Source: DAITQM01 sp036832975 (GTDB taxonomy: Bacteria; Pseudomonadota; Gammaproteobacteria; Xanthomonadales; Wenzhouxiangellaceae). From it: a stretch of DNA of 14,971 nucleotides. A program made the translations under genes and the position numbers. The DNA is taken from NCBI GenBank assembly GCA_036832975.1, contig DAITQM010000039.1, positions 1-14,971 on the forward strand, in the 5' to 3' direction. Under the pieces are notes generated by a model, which had not been told where the DNA came from, did no database searches, and saw nothing but the letters and a program-made list of their open reading frames with translations. Below, piece after piece: positions 6,987-14,056 of the stretch. The first letter of the stretch is position 1, and every line of letters begins with the position of its first letter.

Positions 6987-7272
6987 TGGCCTCCAGGCTA
7001 CCGAGGTGCCGCTTCAAGGCCTTTCGACCGGCCGGGGTGAGGCGGTACCAGGTCGCCGGCCGGCGATCATCGAATTCGCGGCGCAGGTCGATGTAGCCGG
7101 CATCTTCGAGCCTGCGCAACTGTGCACCGAGGTTGCCGTCGGTCTGCTTCAGGAGTTCCTTGAAGCGCGAGAAGCGGATCTCCTCGGTGCGCGAGAGCAG
7201 CACGCACACGGCAAGACGAACGCGGTGCTCGAGCAAGGGATCGAGCCGCTCCAGCGGGGGGGGCTGGGTCAT
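6964..7272 (-). CDS. Small winged-helix transcriptional regulator
   Basis: A 102-aa one-domain protein of the PadR/MarR-related winged-helix type (often labelled winged helix DNA-binding domain or HTH_34). The helix-turn-helix covers FSRFKELLKQTDGNLGAQLRRLEDAGYI (34-61), and the wing is RREFDDRRPATWYRLTPAGRKAL (64-86). No ligand domain is present, so it probably acts as a dimer responding directly to a small signal or by release. Its ATG overlaps the TGA of the membrane-protein gene by 4 bp (ATGA), so it is translationally coupled and third in its operon. The palindrome at 8438-8454 over the operon promoter is a natural candidate for its binding site. Confidence 0.85.
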   Translation of the reverse strand: MTQPPPLERLDPLLEHRVRLAVCVLLSRTEEIRFSRFKELLKQTDGNLGAQLRRLEDAGYIDLRREFDDRRPATWYRLTPAGRKALKRHLGSLEAIIGAAEP

Positions 7273-7832
7273 TGGCGGCCGCGCGACGGGCCGGCGAAGA
7301 AAGCCGTCAGCGCCAGGGCGAGGCCGACAATCAGGCCGGTGGCGGTCCACGCGTAGGCGAAGGGCACCAGGTTGATCACCGCGTATCCGGCCAACATGAC
7401 GATGCCGGCGTAGCGCATGGGCCGGTTGAGATGGACGCCGGCCAGAATGTAGACCAGTCCGGCGATCAGGAGCATGTAGCGGCCCATGATTGCCCCGGAG
7501 ATCTGTCCGGTCATGGCCGGCAGCGCGGCCAGCAAAAAGGCCGCGCTCGCCGCGATCCAGTGCCAGGCGTAGCGCCAGCCCATCCGCCGATCGCGCATGC
7601 CGGCCCGTGCGCTGGAGCGCCAGCCGATGAGCCAACTCGAGAGACCACCGGCCGGGCCCACCACGAGCCAGTACCACCCGGTCCAGTGGGGCACGAAGTC
7701 CGGCAGCGCGAAGCCCACCGGGATGAGCACGGCCCAGAGCAGATAAATCGCCCGCACTTCCGGTGGACACTCGTTGTGCACGGCACCGGCCACGAAGGCC
7801 AGGTCGTCGCGGATCTTGTCGGTTGCGTTCAT
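7269..7832 (-). CDS. Six-helix integral membrane protein, unknown function
   Basis: A 187-aa hydrophobic protein with about six predicted transmembrane segments (residues 28-47, 52-71, 88-107, 116-134, 138-157, 162-181) and a short charged cytosolic N-terminus. The loop RSSARAGMRDRRMGWR between segments 2 and 3 is strongly basic, which suggests a cytosolic loop. Start chosen at 7832, where GCAGGAG lies 7 nt upstream and the ATGA overlap with the preceding gene gives coupling; longer readings upstream lie in another gene's frame. It ends in an ATGA overlap with the winged-helix regulator. It resembles membrane proteins often paired with small winged-helix regulators, but I do not recognise a named family. 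Confidence 0.8.
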   Translation of the reverse strand: MNATDKIRDDLAFVAGAVHNECPPEVRAIYLLWAVLIPVGFALPDFVPHWTGWYWLVVGPAGGLSSWLIGWRSSARAGMRDRRMGWRYAWHWIAASAAFLLAALPAMTGQISGAIMGRYMLLIAGLVYILAGVHLNRPMRYAGIVMLAGYAVINLVPFAYAWTATGLIVGLALALTAFFAGPSRGRQ

Positions 7833-8401
7833 TTCGTATCTCCTGCTTGCCAGTCGGCTTGTCCGGTGCGAAAAAGCTCCATTTCGATGAAGTGGGGCGA
7901 CCGGCCGTCCGGGCGCACCCGGTCGCCGGTCTGGGTCCAACGGTCGCCGGCGATTTCCGCCGCGAAGCGGACTGTGTCCTCGCCGGCCGGGATGGTCCAT
8001 ACGAAACCATCCTCGGCGGGCGTGAACTCGTAATCCCCCGCGTAGCCCTGCGAGTACGAGCGGATGCGGTAGGCCGCCCGGTCGACGTCGTAGGAGACGA
8101 TGGCGAAGGCGTTGAATTCCAGCGTGCCGTCGGGGGCGTAGCCGTGGCCCTCGATGAGCTTGATCGCCCCGCCCAGGAACGGGCCGATGCGCTCGGTCTG
8201 GTGCAGTTTGCGAACCTCGCCCGGAATCCACTCGACCCGGGCGGTGCCTTCCCAGGCGCCGTCCAGGAACGCCAACCGGGCCATGGCCTCGCGCTGGGCG
8301 GCCATGCGCACTTCGGGGGATGGCCCGGCCTGGGCCGACGCCCGGTTGGAGGCGCACACGGTCACGAGCGCGAGGAACGCGATGAACAGAGGCTTGAGCA
8401 T
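7829..8401 (-). CDS. Exported DUF1579-like (lipocalin-like) protein
   Basis: A 190-aa protein with a signal peptide (residues 1-24; hydrophobic LFIAFLALVTVCA, likely cleavage after RASA). The mature part begins with a helix and then LAFLDGAWEGTARVEW (43-58). That is the opening of DUF1579-type beta-barrel proteins, which go on with alternating strands such as YRIRSYSQGYAGDYEF (111-126) and DGFVWTIPAG (131-140). The function is unknown; a barrel binding a small molecule in the periplasm is plausible. AAAGG lies 8 nt before the ATG. It is the first gene of a three-gene operon with the membrane protein and winged-helix regulator, linked by ATGA overlaps. Confidence 0.8.
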   Translation of the reverse strand: MLKPLFIAFLALVTVCASNRASAQAGPSPEVRMAAQREAMARLAFLDGAWEGTARVEWIPGEVRKLHQTERIGPFLGGAIKLIEGHGYAPDGTLEFNAFAIVSYDVDRAAYRIRSYSQGYAGDYEFTPAEDGFVWTIPAGEDTVRFAAEIAGDRWTQTGDRVRPDGRSPHFIEMELFRTGQADWQAGDTK

Positions 8402-8431
8402 GATTCCGACCTTTGTGTGGAATTGAGTTAA

Positions 8432-8454
8432 TAGAGTACTCTATATTATAGAGT
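8432..8454 (-). promoter_or_regulatory. Palindromic operator over the promoter of the DUF1579/membrane/winged-helix operon
   Basis: Two nested palindromes: TAGAGTACTCTA (8432-8443, perfect) and ACTCTATATTATAGAGT (8438-8454, perfect around a central T). A perfect TATAAT (8445-8450, minus strand) lies within the second one; no good -35 is seen at 16-18 bp. With a start near 8438 the leader is about 37 nt. The three TAGAGT/ACTCTA half-sites suggest binding of more than one dimer of the operon's own winged-helix regulator, giving autorepression. Confidence 0.6.
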
Positions 8455-8619
8455 TTATCAAGCCGGATTGGATCGACTCAATTCCCTGTCGCAACTTGCC
8501 GCCGCCCAGGGCGTGTCGGCGCCCGAGCGACGCCCTTCGCCACGATCCACACAGCGAAATGCCGGGCACGTATACCCAATAGTAACTGGCGACGATTCGC
8601 TGGGCGCAACGTCTTTGGA

Positions 8620-8812
8620 CCCGCCGGCCTGCCGTTGCGCGCCGGCTTACCTCGCTGAACCGCAGAAAACCGACTCCAAGCCGCGCCCCGCCCGGGCTAG
8701 ATTGACTTAGACAGGGCGAAATCCGGCGAAGGACGATTCAAATTCGCACCAGACTACGGCATGGCTCGGCCGTGGATACCATTTGAGATCAGGAAATAGG
8801 GCGCTTAAATTC
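8620..8812 (+). mobile_element. Remnant of an IS91-family 3' end (copy A)
   Basis: This stretch is a diverged, internally shortened copy of 14660-14925, in the same orientation. Matching blocks include the transposase stop region (GCTGAACCGCAGAAAACCGAC here, TGAACTGCGAAAATCGAC there), a GACAGGG-GAAATC block, and the distal GGATACC-TT-GA-ATC-GGAAAT-GG-CGCTTA block (8774-8806 here, 14884-14917 there). In the transposase frame it reads AGLPLRAGLPR then TGA at 8656-8658, like the end of the intact frame near 14699. The rest of the transposase is missing. It is a dead fragment and may be the old right end of an insertion. Confidence 0.55.
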
Positions 8813-8842
8813 CTATACTCCGCCGTTCCCATGCTTGGTCCC

Positions 8843-9001
8843 TTAACAGGTTGTTGAAAAACGCCATCCTGGCGTTTTTCAACGTCGCTTGCGAAAGGCG
8901 CGACTTGCGCTGCGCTCCCGAAATCAGCCGCTAAGGAGCGCCTGATTTCGCCGGGCCATCCGTGGCCCGGATTAACAGGCTGTTTTTCAACAGCCTGTTA
9001 A
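8843..9001 (+). repeat. Hairpin-rich repeat element, copy 2 (MITE- or REP-like)
   Basis: It begins TTAACAGGTTGTTGAAAAA, the same start as the element at 1208-1306 read on the minus strand. It carries a row of stems: GTTGAAAAACGCC / GGCGTTTTTCAAC (8853-8865 and 8871-8883, perfect), GAAATCAGCCGCT / AGCGCCTGATTTC (8920-8932 and 8937-8949, one mismatch), CCGGGCCA / TGGCCCGG (8951-8958 and 8963-8970) and TTAACAGGCTGTT / AACAGCCTGTTAA (8972-8984 and 8989-9001). It has no coding capacity. The first stem, flanked by A- and T-tracts, can act as a bidirectional terminator and would insulate the downstream regulator gene. Confidence 0.75.
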
Positions 9002-9040
9002 ACGCGTTCAAGCCGGTCGCCAAGTTTCCCTCCAGGAAGC

Positions 9041-9134
9041 GCAATGCCCTGCTGCCATGGACAACGGCGCTCCGGGCGCTTTGCGAGTACATCTGATACC
9101 AAAAGTTCGTTCAGAGATTGCAGCAGGGCATGGC
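9041..9134 (+). other. Long-range inverted repeat upstream of the CadC-like gene
   Basis: Bases 9041-9055 (GCAATGCCCTGCTGC) pair with 9120-9134 (GCAGCAGGGCATGGC) at 14 of 15 positions, enclosing 64 nt. It lies immediately upstream of the TATACT box. It could be an extended operator, the ends of a small insertion, or a structured transcript. No coding potential is seen inside. Confidence 0.45.
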
Positions 9135-9136
9135 GG

Positions 9137-9180
9137 TATACTGACATTACGGCGAGGCCACCAGACCAGATTCTGGTGGC
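9137..9180 (+). promoter_or_regulatory. Candidate promoter and leader hairpin of the CadC-like gene
   Basis: TATACT at 9137-9142 is a possible -10 box (no clear -35). It is followed by a perfect 8-bp hairpin GCCACCAG / CTGGTGGC (9157-9164 and 9173-9180, loop of 8), ending 18 nt before the start codon. The hairpin could be an operator for autoregulation or a leader structure affecting translation. GGTGA lies just upstream of the ATG. Confidence 0.4.
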
Positions 9181-9198
9181 AAATTATGGTGATCGATC

Positions 9199-11508
9199 AT
9201 GCAAGACCCGGCACAGCCCGATCGTACGCAAGACAGCATGGCCCGTAAGAATTTCTTCATTGGCCCGATCCGCGTGTGCCCGGATCGCTGTGTGCTTGTG
9301 GGACCGAAGGGGGATCAGGTTCATCTTGAACCGCGCGTCATGGATGTCCTGATTGCTCTCGCCGCGGCGAGCGGCGAAGTCCTTGCCAGACGTGATCTGG
9401 AAGATGCGGTGTGGCCGGGAAGGGTCGTGACCGACGATGCGCTGACACGTTGCATCTATCAATTGCGCCTGGCACTGCTATCGCTGCTTGACGGGCCGAA
9501 CGACCGACCGCCAATTGAAACGGTACGCAAGCGCGGCTATCGACTCAGACTTCCAGTCGTCCCGGTAGGGAATCATACCGAGGGCGCACAGGGCAATGTC
9601 GGTGGTCCGTCTCAAAAATCCCGGTGGTTCTCCCAGCCGCTACCACGAATTGCACTTGTTTTGGTTTCTCTGTCAATTGCAGTCTGGGCATTATTGAGTG
9701 TCGTCGACCGCATGGAGTCGACCGGACCGAATGCGTCTGCTGTCTCCATTGCTGTCCTGCCATTTTTGAACCTTACCGGCGACTCCGCCCTGGATGCGGT
9801 TGCCGATGGACTTACCGAGCAGCTTTCGCATGACCTTGCCAACGTGCCGGGGTTACGCGTGGCCGCCCGCACGTCGTCGTTCTTTTTCAAGGACAAATCC
9901 ATCGAGGTCAGTGAAATCGCCGAAAGCTTGGGCGTGGACTTTCTCGTTGAGGGCAGTCTCAGGCAAGGCAGTGATGAACGACGCGTGACTGTCCAACTTA
10001 TCGAGGCGGACGGCTTTCACGCCTGGTCCGGCGAATTCAATCGTTCCACAGAAGATCCACTGCGTTTGCAAAGCGATATTTCCCGGCAGGTTCTGGCTGC
10101 ACTGGATTGGCAAGGATCCAGTCAGATCCCGGAATTGCCCAGCGAATTAATCGAGAACTATGGCGCCTACGACAAGTACCTCCGCGGCCGGATCCGGCTT
10201 TCCGGATCGGATGACGGTGCGCTGGAGGAAGCCATGAGGCTGTTTCGAGAATCTCTGGAACTCGACCCTGATTATGCACGCGCCCATACCGGTCTGGCGG
10301 ATGCCTGGAGCCTGGGGATCTGGTCCGGCACATTCGAGCGTGAAGTCGCGACTCGCGCGGCCGAGGAGGCAATCAGTCGTGCGCTGGAGCTCGACCCTGA
10401 TCTGGCCGAAGCGCATGCTTCTCGCGGGCTGCTACATCTGTGCCGAAACGAGTATGCCGAAGCCGAAGCGCCGCTGCGGATTGCGACTGGACGGAATCCC
10501 AACTACTTGAACGCTCAAGTCTGGCTGGGGCTTTCTCTGGTCTATCAGAACCGATTCCGTGACGCAGCGGAAGTCTATCGCGCGGCCTGGCAACTTGACC
10601 CGATGGACGCTGGGCTGACCCGCAATTTTGGTGGCAATTTGCTTTTGCGCGGCCAGCTGGATGCCGGATTCTCCTATCTGCAAAGAGCACAGGCCATCGA
10701 TCCGGCCAACATCGCGACCTATCGCATGCTGGCAGGCTGGCAGCGAATCTACGGCAGAGCTGATGAATCGATATTCTGGTCGCGACAAGGTCTGGAGCGT
10801 GATTCGGGCAATGCTGCTCTATTGACCGAGCTGGGCGCGGCTTATCTTCAACTCGGGGATTTCGAACGGGCCCGGGCGCAGTTCGATGACGCCTGGACGG
10901 TAGATCCCGGTAATCCCGATCTGCTGTCCAAGCTGTTCACTCTCCACCTCGCACGCAATGATCTGGTCGCCATCGACACATTGCTGTCGCGACAGGATTA
11001 TCCAGACGACCGGTTCAGACAGGAAAGGGTATTGTCGCGTTGGCAGTTCATTCGGGCGTTGATCGACGACGACTTCATGCAGGTTATCGAATCGGCCGAA
11101 CAGTGGAACGGCAGTGAGGCGCTGGCGTGCAACGCGTTCATGGAGCCCGGTGCGCGGCTGTACCTGGCTTTTGCGCTGCGTCGGGCGGGTGATGCAGCAG
11201 CGGCCGATGCCATTGTCGAGCAATGCGCCGCGGCAATGCACGAGCTTCGCGAAAACGGCGCAGAGTACCCCAAGCTGTATTATCGCTCGGCGATCCTGGA
11301 GCTTCTGGCCGGAAACCCGGACGGGGCGGCCAAAGCGCTGGAAAATGCCTACGCCCGTGGCTGGCGTGAATACTGGCAGGCCTGGAACGATCCATTGTGG
11401 CGCGAATATCGAGAGCGAACGGCGTTCAGGAAGGTTTTCGAAGCGGTTCTGGAGGATGTTTCCACAGCATCGCCAATCCTTGAGTTCGCAGATGGAAGCG
11501 GCTATTGA
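9199..11508 (+). CDS. CadC/ToxR-like transmembrane regulator with TolB-N-like domain and TPR repeats
   Basis: A 769-aa membrane-bound regulator. Residues 17-118 form an OmpR/CadC-type winged helix (EPRVMDVLIALAAASGEVLA at 44-63, then W72-P73-G74 and IETVRKRGYRLR at 106-117). One transmembrane helix follows (about 150-169, IALVLVSLSIAVWALLSVV). Then comes a TolB-N/FlgO-like domain (about 181-300: VSIAVLPFLNLTGD, DGLTEQLSHDLA, LGVDFLVEGSLR) and TPR-like repeats from about 330 to 590, with ALELDP-, QLDP- and VDP-type helix ends. DNA-binding is cytoplasmic and the sensor faces the periplasm. No phospho-acceptor receiver domain is present. An ATG at 9238 (MARKNFFIG) is an alternative start lacking a good ribosome site. 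It converges on the secreted-protein cluster, which may be its target. Confidence 0.88.
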   Translation: MQDPAQPDRTQDSMARKNFFIGPIRVCPDRCVLVGPKGDQVHLEPRVMDVLIALAAASGEVLARRDLEDAVWPGRVVTDDALTRCIYQLRLALLSLLDGPNDRPPIETVRKRGYRLRLPVVPVGNHTEGAQGNVGGPSQKSRWFSQPLPRIALVLVSLSIAVWALLSVVDRMESTGPNASAVSIAVLPFLNLTGDSALDAVADGLTEQLSHDLANVPGLRVAARTSSFFFKDKSIEVSEIAESLGVDFLVEGSLRQGSDERRVTVQLIEADGFHAWSGEFNRSTEDPLRLQSDISRQVLAALDWQGSSQIPELPSELIENYGAYDKYLRGRIRLSGSDDGALEEAMRLFRESLELDPDYARAHTGLADAWSLGIWSGTFEREVATRAAEEAISRALELDPDLAEAHASRGLLHLCRNEYAEAEAPLRIATGRNPNYLNAQVWLGLSLVYQNRFRDAAEVYRAAWQLDPMDAGLTRNFGGNLLLRGQLDAGFSYLQRAQAIDPANIATYRMLAGWQRIYGRADESIFWSRQGLERDSGNAALLTELGAAYLQLGDFERARAQFDDAWTVDPGNPDLLSKLFTLHLARNDLVAIDTLLSRQDYPDDRFRQERVLSRWQFIRALIDDDFMQVIESAEQWNGSEALACNAFMEPGARLYLAFALRRAGDAAAADAIVEQCAAAMHELRENGAEYPKLYYRSAILELLAGNPDGAAKALENAYARGWREYWQAWNDPLWREYRERTAFRKVFEAVLEDVSTASPILEFADGSGY

Positions 11509-12449
11509 AGATTGAGCGGAAAGCAAGTCGCCTGGCAATCCACATCGGCGTCATTTCCGGTCGTAGTCCGGGCCTGCAGTTTCCATCGGAAGCCATCGTT
11601 GTTCACCAGGCACAATGCCTCTTCCGAGGAACCATCCACATCTCGCATCCTGACCAGTGATAGAACGCAAAGGTGTGATCCGAAAAAATCCATATCGGTA
11701 ATTTCGACACCGCCATTTTCCACAAACGCGCTGTACACATTCACTGAAGGAATCGAAGTCAATCCGCTGTCCGGGTCACAAGTCACCGTTCCATCGGAAA
11801 ATACGCGGCGTATCGCGGAGTTGGACGGGCAATCCATGCCTATCCGGCGCTGAATCGAGTTGGTATCGGTATCTTCGAATCGTAACGTCCCTTGCAAAAT
11901 TTTCGTTGAATCGATGGAGTTGTTGGCGATTTCTGTGGCGCCAACAGCCCCGGCCATGATTTCACTCGTGCCGACAGCTCCCGGGCCGATGTGGGTTGAA
12001 GTTACGCTACCCGGAGCGATGTCGCTGCCGATGATGCTGCCGTTGATGACGCTGACCGAATCCACGCTATCGGGTTGCGTGAAGTCCGTACTGATCGAAC
12101 GCGGTGCGGCCGCGATTTGCTGGCGCGGTTCCAGCAATACAAGAGGGCCGATGCCGTCCGGCCGGACCCGGATCTGGAGAAAAAGTTGGGTGTCGGATCG
12201 TATCGCGGAACCGAAGTCCAGTGTCACTGAAAATGCGCCCTGACGTACCTGGATATCTTCCTGAAAATCTTCAAGCGCCAATGGGCTTCCAGCCGCCAGA
12301 GTATCGAACAGCGCAAATTCGAAGTCGAACAGGCCGTCTGCCGGTTGACCGGATTGCAGCAGTTTTCCCTGGTAGGTAAACGCCGTATCCTGAGCCACGG
12401 CCCATCCCGAAGTCAACAATATGAACATGAAGATGCGGATTGAAGTCAT
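11502..12449 (-). CDS. Exported stalk-like protein with decapeptide repeats
   Basis: A 315-aa protein with a signal peptide (cleavage near AVAQ, residue 20). Residues 21-120 are a beta-rich domain opening FTYQGKLLQSGQPADGLFDF, a pattern common at the start of secreted proteins of unknown function. Residues 137-186 hold five 10-residue repeats (GSIIGSDIAP, GSVTSTHIGP, GAVGTSEIMA, GAVGATEIAN, NSIDSTKILQ) that resemble trimeric beta-helical stalks of tail-fibre-like proteins. The C-terminal domain has six cysteines (207, 224, 261, 280, 305, 309), probably disulphide-bonded in the envelope or outside. It is third in its operon, starting 3 bp after the 97-aa gene, with GGGAGAA as ribosome site. 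Its stop overlaps the 3' end of the CadC-like gene by 7 bp. Confidence 0.8.
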   Translation of the reverse strand: MTSIRIFMFILLTSGWAVAQDTAFTYQGKLLQSGQPADGLFDFEFALFDTLAAGSPLALEDFQEDIQVRQGAFSVTLDFGSAIRSDTQLFLQIRVRPDGIGPLVLLEPRQQIAAAPRSISTDFTQPDSVDSVSVINGSIIGSDIAPGSVTSTHIGPGAVGTSEIMAGAVGATEIANNSIDSTKILQGTLRFEDTDTNSIQRRIGMDCPSNSAIRRVFSDGTVTCDPDSGLTSIPSVNVYSAFVENGGVEITDMDFFGSHLCVLSLVRMRDVDGSSEEALCLVNNDGFRWKLQARTTTGNDADVDCQATCFPLNLQ

Positions 12450-12452
12450 GCT

Positions 12453-12746
12453 TCAGTTCTCCCAGGAGTCACGGAAAACGAAGTCGCTTTCGTCCGGCGT
12501 CCAGAGGCCGGCGAAGAGTTGAAAAGACCCGCCCGATGATGCGTTGACGTGGGCCTGGCCGACACTGCCATGAAGCTCGAAATCCGCCTGTGCCGCCCAC
12601 CCGCCGCCGGCCGTCGCCGCGGCTTCGCGAATCTCGAACTCGCCGCCGGCCATTTGCGCGCTGCCACCTCCGGAAACCATCAGCATGATCGCCGCGAACC
12701 GCAGGGCAGCGTGCGTTCGGCGGTATTCACGGGCTGTGCGTTTCAC
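12453..12746 (-). CDS. Small exported protein (97 aa), GTG start
   Basis: I chose the GTG at 12744-12746 because it overlaps the TGA of the upstream FG-GAP gene by 4 bp (GTGA) and gives a proper signal peptide: basic KRTAREYRRTHAALR, hydrophobic FAAIMLMVSGGGSA, cleavage near residue 30-31. A longer reading to 12953 would lie wholly inside the FG-GAP gene. The mature part has the pattern GGEFEIREAAATAGGG, then DFELHGSVGQA and GGSFQLFAGLW, as in small secreted proteins found in Xanthomonadales and other groups. The C-terminus DFVFRDSWE resembles the tail of the FG-GAP protein. Function unknown. It lies 3 bp before the stalk-like gene. Confidence 0.7.
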   Translation of the reverse strand: MKRTAREYRRTHAALRFAAIMLMVSGGGSAQMAGGEFEIREAAATAGGGWAAQADFELHGSVGQAHVNASSGGSFQLFAGLWTPDESDFVFRDSWEN

Positions 12747-14056
12747 AATCCACACCCGTTGAATTCCTCGGCGCCGTCGGAGAAGATCAAGTCTCCGCAT
12801 GACCATGCCGCGACCAAACCCTGGCTCGTTGCGCCGTTCGGGTCGGCAAACGGCATGCCGAGCAGTGCCGCTGTCCCCGACAGCGCAGTGCTCCAGCCAG
12901 CAAGATCGAACGCCGCGCCTTCGGCCGGTACAAGTTTCTGGCGAAATGTCCACTGACCGTTATGCGATCGGGTGAAGAAGTAGCCGGCGCCCCGATCCAG
13001 CACTGCGCCGTCGTCGGCGCGCGGGGCGCCAATCAAAGCGCTGCCGCCGGTTTGCGATATGCTGAATCCGAACTGATCGCTGGTTTGACCGTCCATCGGC
13101 GTCAGCTTGGCTTCGAAGATCCAGACAACTTGCTGGGCATTGATGAACTGGCGTCGGAATACGTACGCCGCGCCGATATTTCCATTGTCGACGGCACCGG
13201 CGATGATGATGTCGCGGTGAATCGATATTCCGTTCCTGAATGAAAGATTGTCCGATTGCCCGGCGTCGGGAGCGAGCAGTCTGCCTAGCCAGAACCACTG
13301 ACCGAACGATGGGTTGAACTGGAACACGTACACCGCGCCCTGATCCTGGAATGCGGCATCGCTACCCGGCGACCCTACCGCGATCGTGTCTCCGGAAACC
13401 GAGACGCCAATGCCGAATGAGTCTATCGCGTTGCCATCCGGCGCGATCAACTTGGCTTCCTGGACCCAGGAGTTCGATAAATCGGACCAGCGATGGACGT
13501 AGGCCGCGCCGCGCAGGTCTTCCCCATCGACGGAAATCAGATCGCTTCCGACGACGATCAAGTCACCGTCAATGGCCACGCTGCGGCCGAATTCGTCGCC
13601 GCCGACGCCGTCGAATGCGGTCAGCTTCGCCTGTTCGAACCAGAGTCCTGTCCCCGGATCGCGTGCGAACACGTAGGCCGCGCCCTGGTCCGGCACAAAA
13701 TCAATGTCCGCTTTCGGCGCGCCGATCACGATGGTATCGCCCGATACTGCAACGCTTTGTCCGAACCCGTCGGCATCCGAGCCGTCGATTGCGGACAAGG
13801 TTGTAGTCATCGTCCAGGTCCCGCCCGCGCGCACAAAGACGCTCGCTGATCCGGGTCTGGCGTTGCCGACAACAGCGGTCGGTGCTCCCACGACGGCGGT
13901 CGAGTGGTCGATAGCCACCGCGGAACCGAAAGTGTCGCCCCCTGTGCCGGCAGGGTCGAGCATTACCGTTTCGCCGAGCAGCGGCACGTCACCGGCAAAC
14001 ACGACTTCACCGGTGAGGGGAAGACAGACGACAAGCACGACAAGCCTGAAGGTCAC
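12743..14056 (-). CDS. Exported FG-GAP repeat (seven-bladed beta-propeller) protein
   Basis: A 437-aa protein with a signal peptide (MTFRLVVLVVCLPLTGEVVFA, cleavage near residue 21) and a GTG start (14054-14056) with GGAG 10 nt upstream. Seven repeats begin near residues 41, 96, 154, 211, 270, 327 and 384 (period about 57). Each resembles the FG-GAP/integrin-alpha type: D-x-F-G-x-S-V-A-V-x-G-D-x-x-V-V-G-A-P, then GAAYVF. This implies a seven-bladed propeller. The C-terminal 18 residues, C420-GDLIFSDGAEE and on to C435, match the DxIFxDGxE tail frequent in secreted proteins of Xanthomonadales-like bacteria, a possible sorting signature. It is first in a three-gene operon coupled by GTGA. No convincing promoter is visible in the 127 bp upstream. 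Confidence 0.88.
   Translation of the reverse strand: MTFRLVVLVVCLPLTGEVVFAGDVPLLGETVMLDPAGTGGDTFGSAVAIDHSTAVVGAPTAVVGNARPGSASVFVRAGGTWTMTTTLSAIDGSDADGFGQSVAVSGDTIVIGAPKADIDFVPDQGAAYVFARDPGTGLWFEQAKLTAFDGVGGDEFGRSVAIDGDLIVVGSDLISVDGEDLRGAAYVHRWSDLSNSWVQEAKLIAPDGNAIDSFGIGVSVSGDTIAVGSPGSDAAFQDQGAVYVFQFNPSFGQWFWLGRLLAPDAGQSDNLSFRNGISIHRDIIIAGAVDNGNIGAAYVFRRQFINAQQVVWIFEAKLTPMDGQTSDQFGFSISQTGGSALIGAPRADDGAVLDRGAGYFFTRSHNGQWTFRQKLVPAEGAAFDLAGWSTALSGTAALLGMPFADPNGATSQGLVAAWSCGDLIFSDGAEEFNGCGL

Larger units (their letters stand above)
8475..9198. other. 724-bp gene-free region, mobile debris and regulatory structure
   Basis: No credible gene is seen on either strand. From left to right: about 145 bp with nothing I recognise, an IS91-type 3'-end remnant (about 8620-8812), a hairpin-rich element (8843-9001), and the inverted-repeat leader of the CadC-like gene. 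The one open frame (8468-8710, +) lacks a ribosome site and runs into the IS91 remnant out of frame. Confidence 0.6.

Noticed and set aside
6964..8010. 348-aa minus-strand frame ending in the winged-helix protein
   Set aside because: Only the last 102 residues look like protein. The ATG at 7272 overlaps the upstream stop codon and begins the winged-helix domain directly.
7269..8357. 362-aa minus-strand frame spanning the membrane protein and much of the DUF1579 gene
   Set aside because: Its first 175 residues are Arg/Gly/Pro-rich out-of-frame sequence over the DUF1579 gene. The real start at 7832 has a good ribosome site and an ATGA overlap.
8468..8710. 80-aa plus-strand frame
   Set aside because: No ribosome site, no recognisable pattern, and its 3' part lies out of frame in an IS91 remnant.
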